A stretch of 64,000 bases of DNA from Apricaphanius iberus (GCA_028564705.1 JAPXFQ010000899.1:868001-932000), one strand, 5' to 3'. Counted from the stretch's first letter, positions 1 to 11,249 are shown. Notes: generated by a model not told the origin, from the letters alone. A program made the numbers and translations.

Positions 1-97
1 ATAATATATACACCAAGCCGGGGTTATTTTACAGTGAGTATGTACAGAAGTGCAGAGTTATAGTTTATTGTTATGTGAGTGCACTCACACACTGTGT

Positions 98-1408
98 CTA
101 GACAGAGTTCGTCAGAGCGACAGCCTGGGGGAAAAAACTGTTTTTGTGTCGGATGGTTTTGGCGTACAACGCTCTGTAACGCCGACCTGAGGGGAGGAGC
201 CTAAACAGATTGTGGCCAGGGTGTGAGGGGTCAGTGGTGATTTTCCTGGCCCGCTTCCTGACCCTGGCCCGGAATAGGTCCTGAATGGAGGGAAGATCGG
301 TTCCTATGATCCTCTCTGCAGTCCTGACTGTTCTCTGCAGTCTGTCCTTGTCTTGCCTGGTGGCGGATCCGACCCAGACAGAGATGGATGAGGTCAGGAC
401 AGACTGGACTATTGCTGTGTAGAAGATGATCAGCAGCTCCTGGGGCAGGTTGAACTTCCTGAGCTGACGCAGAAAGTACAGCCTTTGCTGGGCCTTTTTC
501 CTTATTATGTTGATGTGTGAGGTCCACTTCAGGCCCCGTGTGATGGTGGATCCTAGGAACCTGAAAGACTCCACTGTGGGGACTGGCTTGTTGAGGATCA
601 TGAGAGGAGATGTTGATGGTGGTCTCTTCCTGAAGTCCACTGTCATCTCCACAGTTTTGAGCAGGTTTAGCTCCAGGTGGTTCTGACTGCACCAGAGAAC
701 CAGCTGTTCCACTTCCTTTCTGTACACAGACTCGTCGCCGTCGCGGATGAGTCCAATGACGGTGGTGTCATCTGCAAACTTCAGGAGTTTCACAGAAGGG
801 TCCCTCGGCGTGCAGTCAGTGGTGTAAAGGGAGAAGAGCAGTGGGGAGAGAACACATCCCTGGGGGGCGCCGATGCTGAGGGAACGGGAGCTGGATGTGA
901 ACTTACCCAGTTTCACCTGCTGCCTCCTGTCAGTCAGGAAACTGGTAATCCACTGACAGGTGGAGGGAGGCACGGTGAGCTGGGACAGTTTTTGGTGGAG
1001 GAGCTCTGGTAAAATGGTGTTAAACGCAGAGCTGAAGTCCACAAACAGGACCCGAGCGTAGGTACCTGCAGAGTCTAGGTGGTGCAGGATGTAGTGTAGA
1101 GCCATGTTGACGACATCATCCACTGACCTGTTTGATCTGTAGGCGAACTGCAGGGGGTCTAGCAGGGGATCTGTGATGTCCTTCAGGTGGGTCAGTACCA
1201 GACGCTCAAAGGATTTCATGACCACAGATGTTAGGGCAACTGGTCTGTAGTCATTTAATCCAGTGACTGGGGACTTCTTGGGAACCGGTCTGATGGTGGA
1301 GCGTTTGAGGCAGGAGGGGACCTCACACAGCTCCAGGGAGTTATTGAAGATCTGGGTGAAGATGGGAGCCAGCTGGTCAGCACAGAATTTCAGAGAGGCT
1401 GGGGACAC
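98..1408 (-). pseudogene. LINE reverse transcriptase domain (436 aa)
   Basis: Reverse transcriptase of the 1-3048 element. RT boxes in order: [20 protein letters not shown] (box 2), [12 protein letters not shown] (box A with catalytic Asp), [16 protein letters not shown] (box B), [12 protein letters not shown] (box C, FADD), then the thumb-like [12 protein letters not shown] and a C-terminal [19 protein letters not shown]. The first codon here is GTG, merely the first possible start after a frameshift. The real protein began at the EN ORF. The RT core itself has no stop codon, so decay is recent or light. Shorter ORFs on the opposite strand are shadows. Confidence 0.9.
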
Positions 1409-1791
1409 TCCGTCTGGTCCTGAGCCTTTTTAATTTTCTGTCTCTGAAATAGCTGGCGCACGTCCTGTTCGCAGATCGTCAAGGCAGGTACGTGGGTGGT
1501 TTGGGGTGAAGCTGGGTCTTTTGTGATGGAGATGGTGGGGGAGGTGGGAGGTGTGAAAGTCCTTTCAAACCTGGAAAAGAAGTAGTTGAGGTCCTCAGCC
1601 AGGCGGGGGCTCTCCACAGGGTGGGGGGATGGTCTCCTACAGTTAGTAATGGTCTGCAGGTAGCTCCAAACTGCAGAGGGGTCGTTAGCAGAAAAACGGT
1701 CCTTAAGCTTAGCACTGTAGTTCCTCTTTGCTGCTTTGATCCCTCTTGTCAGCTGGTTCCTGGCCTGTTTTTTACAGGTCCCGATCCCCAC
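1390..1791 (-). pseudogene. LINE linker between endonuclease and RT (frameshifted)
   Basis: It continues the EN reading frame with ARNQLTRGIKAAKRNYSAKL, the basic linker that follows endonuclease domains in this LINE group, then SVRIL-type spacer sequence up to [10 protein letters not shown]. The expected RT entry motif is K-K-A-P-G-P-D-G-V. Here one base appears to be missing after AAG-GCT, turning APGPDGV into AQDQTEC, after which the frame stops. The correct frame resumes as the RT at 1408. It is part of the element spanning 1-3048 and has no separate function. Confidence 0.8.
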
Positions 1792-3022
1792 TCCTGTAGG
1801 CCTCCTCCTTGTCCTGGCGTAGCCGTCTCAGTTCTGCAGTGAACCACGGTTTATTGTTGTTGAATGAGCAGAAGGTTTTGGTCTGCACACACATGTCCTC
1901 ACAAAAGCTGATGTAGGATGTCACAGTGTCGGTCAGTTCATCCAGGGATGAAGCCGCTGCTTCAAAGACGCTCCAATCAGTGCAGTCAAAGCAGGCCTGT
2001 AGCTGCATCTTTGACTCATCAGTCCATCTCTTCACAGTTCTTACTACAGGCTTAGCAGATTTCAGCTTCTGCCTGTAAGATGGGATGAGGTGGACCAGGC
2101 AGTGGTCGGAAAGTCCCAAAGCAGCACGGGGGACAGAGCGATATGCATTTTTTATTGTGGTGTAGCAGTGATCTAAAGTGTTCATGTCCCTGGTGGGACA
2201 CGTCACATGTTGTTTATATTTAGGCAGTTCAAGTTTGAGATTAGCTCTGTTAAAAACCCCGAGAACGATTAGCAGAGAGTCCGGGTGATTTTTCTCCACG
2301 TCTGTGATCTGATCGGCGAGGTGATGTAATGCCTCCGTCACACACGCCTGCGGTGGAATGTATACAGCGACCAGCACAAACGAGGCGAACTCCCGCGGTG
2401 AATAAAAAGGTCTACAGTTTATGAAGAACGACTCAAGGTGAGGGCTGCATGTCTTCTTTAACACTGTGACATCTGTACACCAACCTTCGTTAATGTAGAA
2501 GCACGTTCCACCTCCCTTTGATTTCCCAGTCAGCTCCGCGCAGCGGTCCGCTCTGAACAGCTGGAAGCCTGGCAGCTTTAGAGCGCTGTCCGGGATGAGT
2601 TCACTGGACCAGGTTTCAGTGAAGCAAAAGGCGGCAGAACGACTAAAGTCTGAGTTCTTGGATAGGCGAAGGAGCAATTCATCCATTTTGTTAGGCAGAG
2701 AGCGGACGTTCCCCAGGTGTATGGATGGGAGAGCGGTGCGTAATCCCCGCTGTCGCAGCTTGACGAGCACACCAGCTCGTTTCCCGCGTCGTCGTCTCCG
2801 TCTAAATCCACAGAACGCTGCTGCTCCTCCGATCAGAATCTCCATAAAGCAGTCAGGTTGTGTAAAGACCGGTGAAAAAAGTCCGGCACTGGATAGCCCA
2901 ATTTTTAAAAGTTCCTCTCTGCTAATTTTAATAGCAGAGGGAGTGCAGAAAACTACGCAAAAGAGTAAAACAGTAACTAGTACCAGAGAGCGAAGTGCCG
3001 AGGCGTCCATACGCGGCGCCAT
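1772..3022 (-). pseudogene. LINE apurinic-like endonuclease domain (416 aa, damaged)
   Basis: It begins MAPRMDASALRSL, with a short hydrophobic stretch near residues 12-28, followed by the exonuclease-endonuclease-phosphatase fold used by LINEs to nick target DNA. Visible motifs: LGNVRSLPNKMDEL (Asn box), CFTETW (catalytic Glu), the KGGGTCFYIN core, VAVYIPPQ, and the terminal LGLSDHCLV with the catalytic SDH. The normal GDFN box reads LGVFN, so the catalytic Asp is Val and nicking should fail. The ORF ends at YRSGDRDL and the protein continues in another frame at 1791. The start is the ATG in the usual GC-rich leader of these elements. Confidence 0.88.
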
Positions 3023-3048
3023 CTTGTCTGAATGTCGGCAGGTATGAG

Positions 3049-3644
3049 AAACATCAATTGAAAATCTAACTTTGTCTTACCAAAAGAAAAAGATAGATAG
3101 TTTGTAACTTCATGCTATACAATTTACAAGAAGCTGACCAGAGTATATGCAGAGTGTTAGCCTGCAGTGACAATTTAGTGGCTAAACACATTAAACTACT
3201 TCTAGATATCTGGGCAATCTGATCGAATATTAGAATCTTTCTTGGATCTGAAATCAGAGTGAGGCAAACAATTCATTCACCGATCCAGAATTGATTATCT
3301 TTACTGGGTGCAGTTTCTATTTTGGTTGATTTTATTCTGCAAACAAAACAAAAAAGACAAAAAAATACGGTTAATTGAAGTTGAAATGTGAGATTGGAGC
3401 TTGTTTTTGAAGTCTCCTTTTAGTGAGATAGGCTGCCAGCTGACGGGCGTTCTGCCAGATTTGTCAGCATGGCTGCCTTTGGAAATGTTGTAGTTTCAGA
3501 AACTGTATAAAATCTGATCTCCTTTCCTGCTAATTTAGTGCAGGTACATCAATGATAATTCTTTAATCAGTACTTTATGCATCATAAGGAAAGAGGAAGT
3601 AGTTCACTTTCTATACCCACATAATCTTCACAGGATTGCACAGG
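3049..3644. other. Unassigned intronic DNA
   Basis: About 600 bases of AT-rich sequence between the LINE start and the first SINE. I see no sustained coding frame, tRNA boxes or inverted ends. Confidence 0.4.
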
Positions 3645-3925
3645 ATTATGTGCATCTCCAACAATCAACAGGCAAGTAGAGTACACTAGTCCATCACAGG
3701 GAAAACAGGAACACAGAGCAGACAACCATCCATGACACACTCAGACCTGAGGACAATTTAGACATACCAGTTAATTTTACATGCATTTTTTTTAAAATAC
3801 AGGATGAAGCTAATCAATGCAGGGGGAACTCATGCGTGCATGGATGCAAACTCCATGCAGAAAACCACTGACTGATATTGGAATCGTGGACCTTCTCAAT
3901 GTTGGTAGCTCTGCATCTTTATTGG
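3645..3925 (-). repeat. tRNA-derived SINE, diverged copy (family V)
   Basis: Read on the minus strand it carries the blocks of the better copy at 7659-8018 in the same order: a head ending near 'gttggtagctctgcat' (in plus orientation), the 'catgcgtg' and 'caaactccatgcag' block, the 'ggacaatttaga' block and the 'caacaggcaag' tail block. It is much more diverged than the 7659 copy, with a short internal expansion of T/A. Non-coding. Confidence 0.6.
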
Positions 3926-4903
3926 AAAATACACTAATTATTCTGACTTTGTAGCAATCCTAATAATGATTTTTTTTTACATCTTCTGAAACCAACAAAC
4001 AGCCACATGCATCAAGGTAAGTCTTACTTTAAGTTAGGATAAAATACGTTTTTAAGGAAGAAGTTTATAGAAAAAAGGCTTATGCAGTTTTTACAAATTT
4101 ATTCAGCAAATTCTGCTGCAATGTGTAGACAGGTAAACCTTTAGTTACTGCACCGCCAATTTAACCTGATATTATAAAGTAAAATTAGAGTTTTACAAAA
4201 CCTGTAGCAGACCTTTTTAATAAAAAGATCAATCCTTATAAGGTCTTAAAACATCTTTCTTGAATTTACATCACCCTCACTCTCCTCTGGGTGTATCCAA
4301 GTGTAAACGTCACCAATGCTGCCGTCAGAAGAGCAATCATCCCCAACCTTTGACCCTATGTTATTAAAATCTTTTAACAGGAGCACCATAAATCCAAATA
4401 ATGAGACACTGTGCTGTTCAAGTCCCACAAACAACACAAATAATGCAATCATTCAGCTTATTTGTATCATCTCTGTTCAGAACCCGAGGAAATACAGTTA
4501 CATTGTAATTAAAAGATTACCTGCTCCATCATTCTTGTTGAAGCTACCTCTACTGTACAGAACTGCTGAGCACATTTCAAAGACGCTGATACCCACCCAC
4601 AGAAAAAAACCCCCACATATAATAAATTGTAAATCTCTGGTGGGAAATTGCTTTGCTTCATTTAAAGGGGGTGGATAAACTGATATGGAATAATGTGTAA
4701 CACAGGGGAGAAGATAATATTACACAGAGGCTGCATGTGACAACATCTCTGTGCTTATTAAGAGGGGCTGGAAAGAGGCCCAGGATTAACAGCCAAATGT
4801 TATGGTGAGCTGGAGGAGCAGAGATGAAACTAGACTGAACTGGGTCAGAGTTTGACTGAATTTAACTAGACTTTTAAAAACCACTGAGATTAAATTTGCA
4901 ATT
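3926..4903. other. Unassigned intronic DNA
   Basis: AT-rich sequence with scattered short ORFs (for example near 4316-4678) that have no recognisable domain and no splice-site support. I see nothing else that can be named. Confidence 0.35.
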
Positions 4904-5045
4904 ATGCACAGTGGACCGGTAGTTAGAACTGTGCCTTGCAGGAATGAGCAAGGGTTCGACTCCTGGCATAGGATCTTTGTGCATGGAGTTTCCATGTTTT
5001 CCCAGAACAAGTGTGGGTTCTCTCTGTTGGGTTTGCTCTCAATAT
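4904..5045 (+). repeat. tRNA-derived SINE, 5' part only (family V)
   Basis: It contains a perfect pol III B-box GGTTCGACTCC at 4953-4963, followed by 'ggagtttccatgttttccc' and 'gtgggttctctc', the blocks after the tRNA head in family V. The A-box region is eroded. The copy stops around 5045 without the body and tail seen at 7659-8018, so it is truncated. Confidence 0.6.
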
Positions 5046-5323
5046 ACTGAATAGACTCAGTCTCCCAGTATCCCTTGCGCTGGGTCACCAGCCATTTTGT
5101 GACCCCAACAGCTTCTGATTGGTCAGTTGGTCAGTGACGGCCAGTGATGACGCCACGAAGCTAATAAAAAGGCCAGCTATGAAAATATGGAACAAATAGG
5201 GTCCCCTTATTGATTCAAAACGGAACGGTAAATTTAATAGTCAAATAAAGGACAATTCAGTATTTTAAGGGACTGTGGCAACCTTATTCATGGAAGACCC
5301 AAATGCAGAAAGCCATGCACTAA

Positions 5324-6106
5324 AGCTGCATTCAGACCGCACCCGTTGGATACGTCGAGCAACGCTTCCAACAGATGAAGTTTGACGTATGTACTTTTTG
5401 GCTTCCATAGCCTGCTTCTGAAGAAAAAATAACGCAAGGGGGGGGATTCCTCTGTTGCCGTACGTTCTGCACTATGGTGGATTGTAACGAGAGAATAGCT
5501 TGGCTTCATTTGCTAGATAAAGCTGGACAATGTTGAAATCGGGTGCATTAGCGCCCATTATTCAGATGCGTTCTGAGTTTGGGGAGTTTAACAATTTGCT
5601 CCAGGAGCTGCGTATGGATGAGGTTCGCTTTCAGTGCTACTTCCGTCTGTCCCGCGCCTAATTTTACGACCTCCTCGGCCGCATCGGAGCTTAAATCTCC
5701 TACCAGGACACCAAGTACAGGTTCTCTGTTCCTCTTTAGGAGCGCCTGTCCATCTGACTTTGGTAAGTGTTATATAGGATTTTTTTTAAATCTGCGTTTG
5801 TTGAAAATGTTTTCACTGGACCCGCGCTTCATTCAAGATACGTGTATAGTGACATAACTACAGTGAGCGATCTGATTGGTTGCCGCACTGCGTTAACTCC
5901 GTTGGATCCGTTCAAAGTTCAGCTTGCTGTACTTCTGTGACGCATGCGTTGGTACGTTGCCGTATGAAACGCAAGCGTCGTTGACGGAGCCAACGTACTC
6001 AATGCAACGCAGAGCTCTTGACAGACCTCTGACGTACTCTACCATAGACTTTACATTAATCTTGCCGCAACTGACGCTGACGCATGGGCTTGGTCTGAAC
6101 GCAACA
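5324..6106 (+). mobile_element. PIF/Harbinger DNA transposon, internally deleted
   Basis: The ends are imperfect inverted repeats: left GCTGCATTCAGACC (5325-5338), right GGTCTGAACGCAAC (6092-6105). They are bordered by a 3-bp TAA target duplication (5321-5323 and 6107-6109), as PIF/Harbinger elements make (TWA). Inside, 5563-5763 translates to the N-terminus of a HARBI1-like nuclease with several stops. At 783 bp it is far shorter than an autonomous element and lacks the catalytic core. It belongs with the Harbinger MITEs at 50001, 54503 and 55347; the 54503 element shares the same end motif. Confidence 0.75.
5563..5763 (+). pseudogene. HARBI1-like nuclease, N-terminal remnant
   Basis: Plus-strand translation gives FGEFNNLLQELRMDEVRFQ, then CYFRLSRA-stop-FYDLLGRIGA-stop-ISYQDTKYRFSVPL-stop-ERLSI-stop. 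This is the typical start of the PIF/Harbinger nuclease, up to the helix before the first catalytic Asp. The first three stops (TAA, TAA, TAG) can be read as decayed Gln or Glu codons; the last, TGA, replaces another residue. The sequence 'ttTGGTAAGTG' just after it looks like a splice donor, as in intron-containing family members. The DDE core is absent. Confidence 0.75.
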
Positions 6107-6210
6107 TAAGAGGTGAATTTTTAATTGCAGATATGAAAAAAAAAATGAAAAATTTTAACAGAGGGCAGTTCCCAAAAGCATGCTAATCTCAAAAGCCAGG
6201 CTTACTTTGA

Positions 6211-6482
6211 CATCCATCTATCCATTTTCTGAACTGCTTAGTCCTCCAGGGGTCGCGGGGGGGCTGGTGCCCATCTCCAGCTGTCAACGGGCAAGAGGCG
6301 GGGTACACCCTGGACAGGTCTCCAGTCCATTACAGGGCCACATAGAGACAGACAGGAAAAAAACAACCATGCACACACACCTAAGGACAATTTAGAGTGT
6401 TCAATTAACCTGACAGTCATGTTTTTGGACTGTGGGAGGAAGCCGGAGTACTAGGAGGGAACCCACGCATGCAAACACATAC
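6211..6482 (-). repeat. tRNA-derived SINE, 5'-truncated (family V)
   Basis: The plus strand begins 'catccatctatccatttt', the reverse complement of the GATG-type tail. It continues through 'ggtgcccatctccagctgtc', 'gcggggtacaccctggac' and the 'ggacaatttagagtgttcaa' block to 'acccacgcatgcaaac'. The tRNA-like head with A and B boxes is missing, as expected for incomplete reverse transcription. The GATG tail suggests mobilisation by an RTE-clade (Rex3-like) LINE, which is inference. Confidence 0.75.
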
Positions 6483-6669
6483 TTATACAATCCCGGCTTA
6501 ATTTCCCAAAATTCAGTTCCACCAAGAAGGCTAACCTGAAGCCCCACTCATTTACTATGGCAACATATGCCATAGATTATAGCTATTTTAAGAAAGGTTC
6601 AATTACATTAATTTTTTTAGCACGCTTTGTGGAACAGCCCTCAGGTTTGAGAAACTATAAAATACAGGG

Positions 6670-7350
6670 AGACCAGAGCAATATTATGAAAGGAACCAGT
6701 GGAGAGCAAGGTAGACCTTAGATCTTAAATACACTGAGGAGGAGTGGAAGTCAGAGAGACAAACCAGAGTACTAAGCAGTAAAAAGCAGATGCAGGTGGA
6801 GGTAATTAGCAGCTGGGAAGCAAAGTAAAACAACAGGGAGAAAAATGAAAAATAAACAGAAGAGAAGACTGGACAAAAAATAATCCTTAATGAGAAAAGT
6901 AAAGACTAACTCTAAAGTATCTAAGATGTCTGAGTAACTAAGAATAAAGGAGTCAAAGATAAAAAAAAATGCATTAATGAATATAACAGGGGGAAGGGAA
7001 GGGGAACAGAAGGAAATACTAGAATGAGACTCAAATCAGAAAACAATCCTGAGGAGAGAAATAAAGTAAAACAGATCGACTACAAAGGAAGCTTAGATTA
7101 AGAGATAACTAATAAAAGATCAAAACAACCCTTGATAAAACAAAAGTAGAAATAGCGAAGGGTAAGGAAGGAAGTGGAAACATAAAAGCAGGGTTGGAAC
7201 CTAAAGTCACTAAACTATAATCCTAAAGTAAAACATAACAGAAGCTAACACTGGGAAATAAACTAAAATGAGAAGGTAAACTGAATAATGAAATGAAATG
7301 ACTGAAACTTAAAACACAAACCCCTAAGGATCCTAAAAGGTTAAGGATCT
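6670..7350 (+). repeat. A-rich dispersed repeat, copy 1
   Basis: A strongly A-biased block, rich in 'aaagtaaa', 'gactaac' and 'ggatctaaa'-like words. It shares its right end ('gaaatgaaatgactgaaact' here, 'gaaatgaaattactgaaact' near 42341) with the repeat split by the L2 element at 39862-42321. A similar block at 59430-59855 interrupts a Tc1 element. It starts near 'gtggagagcaagg', has a GAGG/AGGTG region and no ORF. No terminal repeats were found, so the class is unknown. Confidence 0.5.
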
Positions 7351-7358
7351 TGTATTGT

Positions 7359-7645
7359 TAGCAAGGATCCAACAGTGCCACTTTTATCAAACCAATAAAA
7401 TACCGATACTTGGATCTGAGTACCAATGTTGATACTACTACCACACAAGAACATGCAATGAATTGGTAGACAAGCTTGATTTTCTTCTCTACTTGTTACA
7501 ACAAATTGTGGTGAATTAGATTAAAAATGACAACAACACAATTTCAAGTGAAAAATAAAAAAATTCTGTGAAATACCGATACGGCGGTACCAGCACTGAT
7601 ACCAGATACCAGTACTGATATAAGAGCATTCTTGATTGTTTGAAT
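7359..7645 (-). mobile_element. hAT-like MITE, TACCGATAC family, copy 1
   Basis: It begins (plus strand) 'tagcaaggatccaaca', then 'aataccgatacttggatc', and ends in a cluster of 'gataccag' words. The same sequence in the opposite orientation occurs at 45130-45464 and 57636-58022. Ends of the 'agggatgcaac' type point to a non-autonomous hAT element. There is no coding capacity. Confidence 0.6.
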
Positions 7646-7658
7646 TAAAGATTTCAAG

Positions 7659-8018
7659 AACAGTGGCATAGTTGGTAGCACTGTTGCCTCACAGCAAAAA
7701 GTCCTGGGTTTGAATCCCAGTCTGGTGCCTTTCTACTTGAAGTTTGCGTGTTTTCCTGCTGCATGCGTGGGAGCTAAGGCTTCCTCCCAGATGCCAAAAA
7801 CATGAATGTTAGGTTAATTAGCCTCTCTAAATTGCCCTTATATGAGTGTGTGTGTGTGTTTATGGTTGTTTGTCCAGTATGTCTCTGTGTTGCCCTGCAA
7901 TGTATGTTGACCTGCTTAGGAAGTACCCTGCCTCTCACCCGATTATAGCTGGAGATAGGCACCAGCCCCCCCTGCAACCCTGCATAGGACGGACGGTTGA
8001 GATGATGGACAGATGGAA
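7659..8018 (+). repeat. tRNA-derived SINE, full-length copy (family V)
   Basis: The best copy in the window. It has a pol III A-box TGGCATAGTTGG at 7664-7675 and a B-box GGTTTGAATCC at 7707-7717, giving the internal promoter spacing of a tRNA gene. A long unrelated body follows ('gttaggttaattag', a short GT run at 7847-7860, 'ggagataggcaccagcc') and a GATG-like tail near 8000. Other copies: 3645, 4904, 6211. The ORF antisense to it is a shadow. Confidence 0.8.
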
Positions 8019-9813
8019 GAACTAAAACCCTTGTATTATAAGGGTAAACCCAGATTTGCCTGTTTTAAAACTTAGATTGAGCATAAACCAAGGATGTGCC
8101 CAAATGATGCATTGTAGACCAACTAGTGGATTATTGACCTTTGGCTTTTGTTCTTTTCCTTTTGTTGCCATTTTAGGAGTATAAACAAAACAGTGCACTG
8201 TCATAAACACATTAGTCACACCTTTGCTCCCAGAAGCGAATATTGTCAGACGAATAAATGGAAAGCATTGAAAATGACCTTCAGCTGCAGTGCTGTCACT
8301 GCTGTGCTTCATGAAATACAGTATATTGATTGAAATATGCTCTTTTCGGCTGTGTTCCCAAACAAAATTTACTATTTAGTATGAGGTGTTTGGGTATGAA
8401 TGTTATGCCTGAAAAAAGGGGCTCCACAGATGCAGGTTCAACTCAGATAAAGAGGTGTTATCTAGGTAGGCTCCATCCAATGCAGAAAGGCAATTTAACG
8501 ATTTCCATTTAAGTAAAAAGTAACATAATCTGTGATCTGATTGGTATTTTCTGCTTTCATGGAGACAAACAAGCAACCGGGCTTTAAATTCAGTCACACA
8601 GAAGACAGCTTGTAGAGGAACAATGAAGCATCTCGTCTGATTGCCAGATCTGCACGGCATGTTCCGGCCGCTTACAGGGCTAATGTTCAGAAAGCAGATC
8701 AATGCCTTCTCAGGTAGAAAGAATGTAGGGGATCAAGTGGGAGACAAGGGGCAAGACAGTCTTACTAGAATGAGTAAATGATAGCAGGGGTATAGATCAA
8801 TGACCTGGCATAAATGAGAGAACAAGAGGTGGGATAGAAGAAAGATGGTAGAGTTAATAGACAAGAGGACAGATGAGCTGAAGTATCCTGCAACGATTCA
8901 GCAACGGAAAAGTGGAAGGTGTCTCAAATGAGCAAAGTGAGGACAGAAAATGAGGCCTATACTACAGGGTGGGAACAACGGGGCCATAAAAATAATTGGA
9001 AAGCACAAAACGGAGAAGAATGAAGAAACAAGCGTGTAGGATTCTTCTGTAAGAGCTCACATTCCTAAACGTACAGAGGCAGCTGGACCAGACAGCTCTG
9101 AACATCTCCAAGGTCTTCTGACATCTGTTACAGACTTCCGCTTGAGGACAGATCTCTGCTTTTCAGATCAATCAATCTTTTCTCCTCTCACATTACTGTA
9201 AGAGACGGAGTCACTTTTCTTCCTTAATTTCAACAAAAGCTTTTTGCTTCCGTTACAAATCAGATCAAGAACATTGACAGCAACCCAATTTCATTACAGA
9301 AATAATGAACAGCTATGTGGGTCAAAAGCCTAAAAGGCTCTGATTTTAATCAAACTTGAATCAAACTCTAGGTTTCTTTCTTAGTTTGTAACAAAGATGA
9401 ACATAAACCCACATCAAAAAGTGTACACATTCCTGTCAAACGCAGTGTTACATGTTGTCAAAAATTAGGCCAGATATGTCCAACTCCAGTCCTCAAGAGC
9501 TGTTTTTGTTCTCCTAGCTAATGACAAACACAACAAAAACTGATCAAAATCATCTTAAATAATGAAAGTTTATGGTTATTAATTAGTATATATAATATCT
9601 GTTGTTAATTAGAGACTATGATGAAGTGCAAAATACTTTAAAATAAAAAGAAACTTGCTTTTTGCCCCATATTGTTCTAACTACCAAGGTACTTAACTAC
9701 CAACTAAGCATTTATCAGAACTGTGAGGGCTCTGGCATCTTGAACTTTTGCACTTGAGCAAATGATGATAAAATGACTTAAACAGAAGAATGAAAAAAAA
9801 AAAGCAGCCTTAC
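8019..9813. other. stx1a intron 3 sequence, nothing recognised
   Basis: Purine-rich and AT-rich DNA immediately downstream (in gene orientation) of syntaxin exon 3. Short ORFs at 8022-8702 lack domains. A fragment near 9475-9520 ('gtccaactccagtcctcaag') resembles a common fish repeat end but is too short to name. Confidence 0.4.
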
Positions 9814-9913
9814 TTTCATCAGGGTTAGGTGAAGCAAGGATGGCGCTGTGCTTCCTCTTCACCTCTTCAACTTTCTCTGCCAGAGACTCGATAAAACCCC
9901 GGATCTCCTCTAC
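9814..9913 (-). CDS. stx1a: Syntaxin-1A-like, coding exon 3 (Habc helix a)
   Basis: A 100-base exon on the minus strand. Acceptor 'ctgctgtcag' precedes GTAGAGGAG, and donor 'gtaagg' follows ...GATGAAA. It encodes [18 protein letters not shown] then [15 protein letters not shown], with the last codon split after its first base as expected before the next exon. Syntaxin-1 is the plasma-membrane t-SNARE of synaptic vesicle fusion, and this stretch is the first helix of its autoinhibitory Habc domain, which binds Munc18. The residues IRGF and [15 protein letters not shown] favour syntaxin-1A over 1B, 2 or 3. It follows exon 2 (26365-26442) in frame across a 16.4-kb intron. The next exon is not in the window. 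Confidence 0.95.
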
Positions 9914-11249
9914 CTGACAGCAGAGAGAGGAAGAAGCAAGTTAGGCATTATACCCGAGACAGGAAGCAGCAATGATTTATCTGATGGATGTTGGCGTTGA
10001 CAGACACCAAACTGCTAATGTAGTTAACATATTAGAAGGATAGTCCAAACCAGAGTGAAGCTGCTTTTAGGCCTGTCACCTTGAAACATTTTACAAGATA
10101 ATATATTGTCCTAGAAATGATTACGATAAACATGAATATTGTTGTTTTTTCAATTAACGTAATAATAATGCCTCTAATTTCAGCATTTTGTATACAAATT
10201 AAAAAGAAAAAATTGAGGAACTCTTAACAAAATTGTCTTTCAAAAAAATATTAATCAGTAGGCTCAGAAAAGTTAAACAGGAAAAACTACCAGTTAGGAG
10301 GTTTGTAAAGAGAATGTGCAAACCTACAACAATAACAGTCAGTCTGAATAAATAAGAAATCCCATTTTACTCTGCTGCTACAGATATATCAACCATAATT
10401 TATCAAACTACTAATTGTTTACTCTTTTTTGTGATGGGCTTGGCTGGTTTGTAAAGACATGCAACAAGGAGAATGTTTTTTATAAGACTTTACAAATGTT
10501 CACAGCAAACCATGGGAAAACCTTTTTGCAAACCACAGAAGACGCTATCAGAAGAAGTGAGGAAAAGGAACTGGGTTCGTTATAGTGGTTAATATCACGG
10601 CGCAGCGGATCTGCGTCTGTTATGAATCAGGGGTAATGAAATTTGCAACATTCTGACCCGAGGAGCTGTACGTTGAAGCTCATAACAAGGCTGTTCCCGT
10701 TTTACTTTTTCCTCGATAACAGCACACCTCCTGCGGTTCCCGCTGCCTGCTCGCTCAGAGCAGAAGGCTGGAAGAAGAAGCAGGTGAGAGAAAACTTCCC
10801 CTCACTGCTGTGAAAAGATATTTTCTGTCAAATGGTTACCCAGTCTAAGTCAAAGTAGGATTAGCTTCTAAAACCCAGTGTTACAACTTTTCTGTGTTGT
10901 ATGGTCAGCCGCTGTGAGTGAGACGTTAGAGATAAAACAGGATGCTGAACTAGCCATGTTGCTACTGGATTGGTAAGCAATAAATGCTTGCTCTGGGGTT
11001 ATTTGGGCATGATGATGTGATACAGTGCAGAGAAGACTGTTTGATGGTTTACCAATTGATACTTTGATGTTTTGTTGTTAGGCTGACAAGCTTGTAAAAC
11101 CGTCAGTTCTTCAGATGCGTTCCATAGAAATTTGTTTTCACGACAGTGACAATACGCTGCAAGCCATGAGGGCAACAGAGGACAAATACCTGCAAAGTTA
11201 CGGAGTGTGTCTTTAATCTCCTTTATTAATTAAAAACCAGTTTGGATGT

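Larger units (their letters stand above)
1..3048 (-). mobile_element. Nearly full-length non-LTR retrotransposon, CR1/L2/Rex1 group
   Basis: A LINE read right to left. An apurinic-type endonuclease (EN) comes first (3022-1772), then a linker (1791-1390), then a reverse transcriptase (1408-98). The 5' end is placed near 3048, just before a GC-rich 'gatggcgccgcgtatgg' start region. The 3' UTR runs from 97 to the window edge, so the tail and target duplication are not visible. The protein order, FADD catalytic box and C-terminal 'LLPSGRRYR' / 'NSFFPQA' motifs fit the CR1/L2/Rex1 assemblage common in fish. The single ORF is now in three frames and one EN catalytic residue is lost, so this copy is dead. 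The exact clade is not settled by eye. Confidence 0.88.

Noticed and set aside
677..1012. Plus-strand 111-aa ORF
   Set aside because: It is antisense to the well-conserved LINE reverse transcriptase, hence a shadow.
2595..3047. Plus-strand 150-aa basic ORF
   Set aside because: It is antisense to the LINE endonuclease start, and its Arg-rich look comes from the GC-rich leader.
7664..7717. A functional tRNA gene
   Set aside because: A and B boxes are present but there is no cloverleaf or anticodon arm, and the sequence continues into a SINE body repeated elsewhere in the window.
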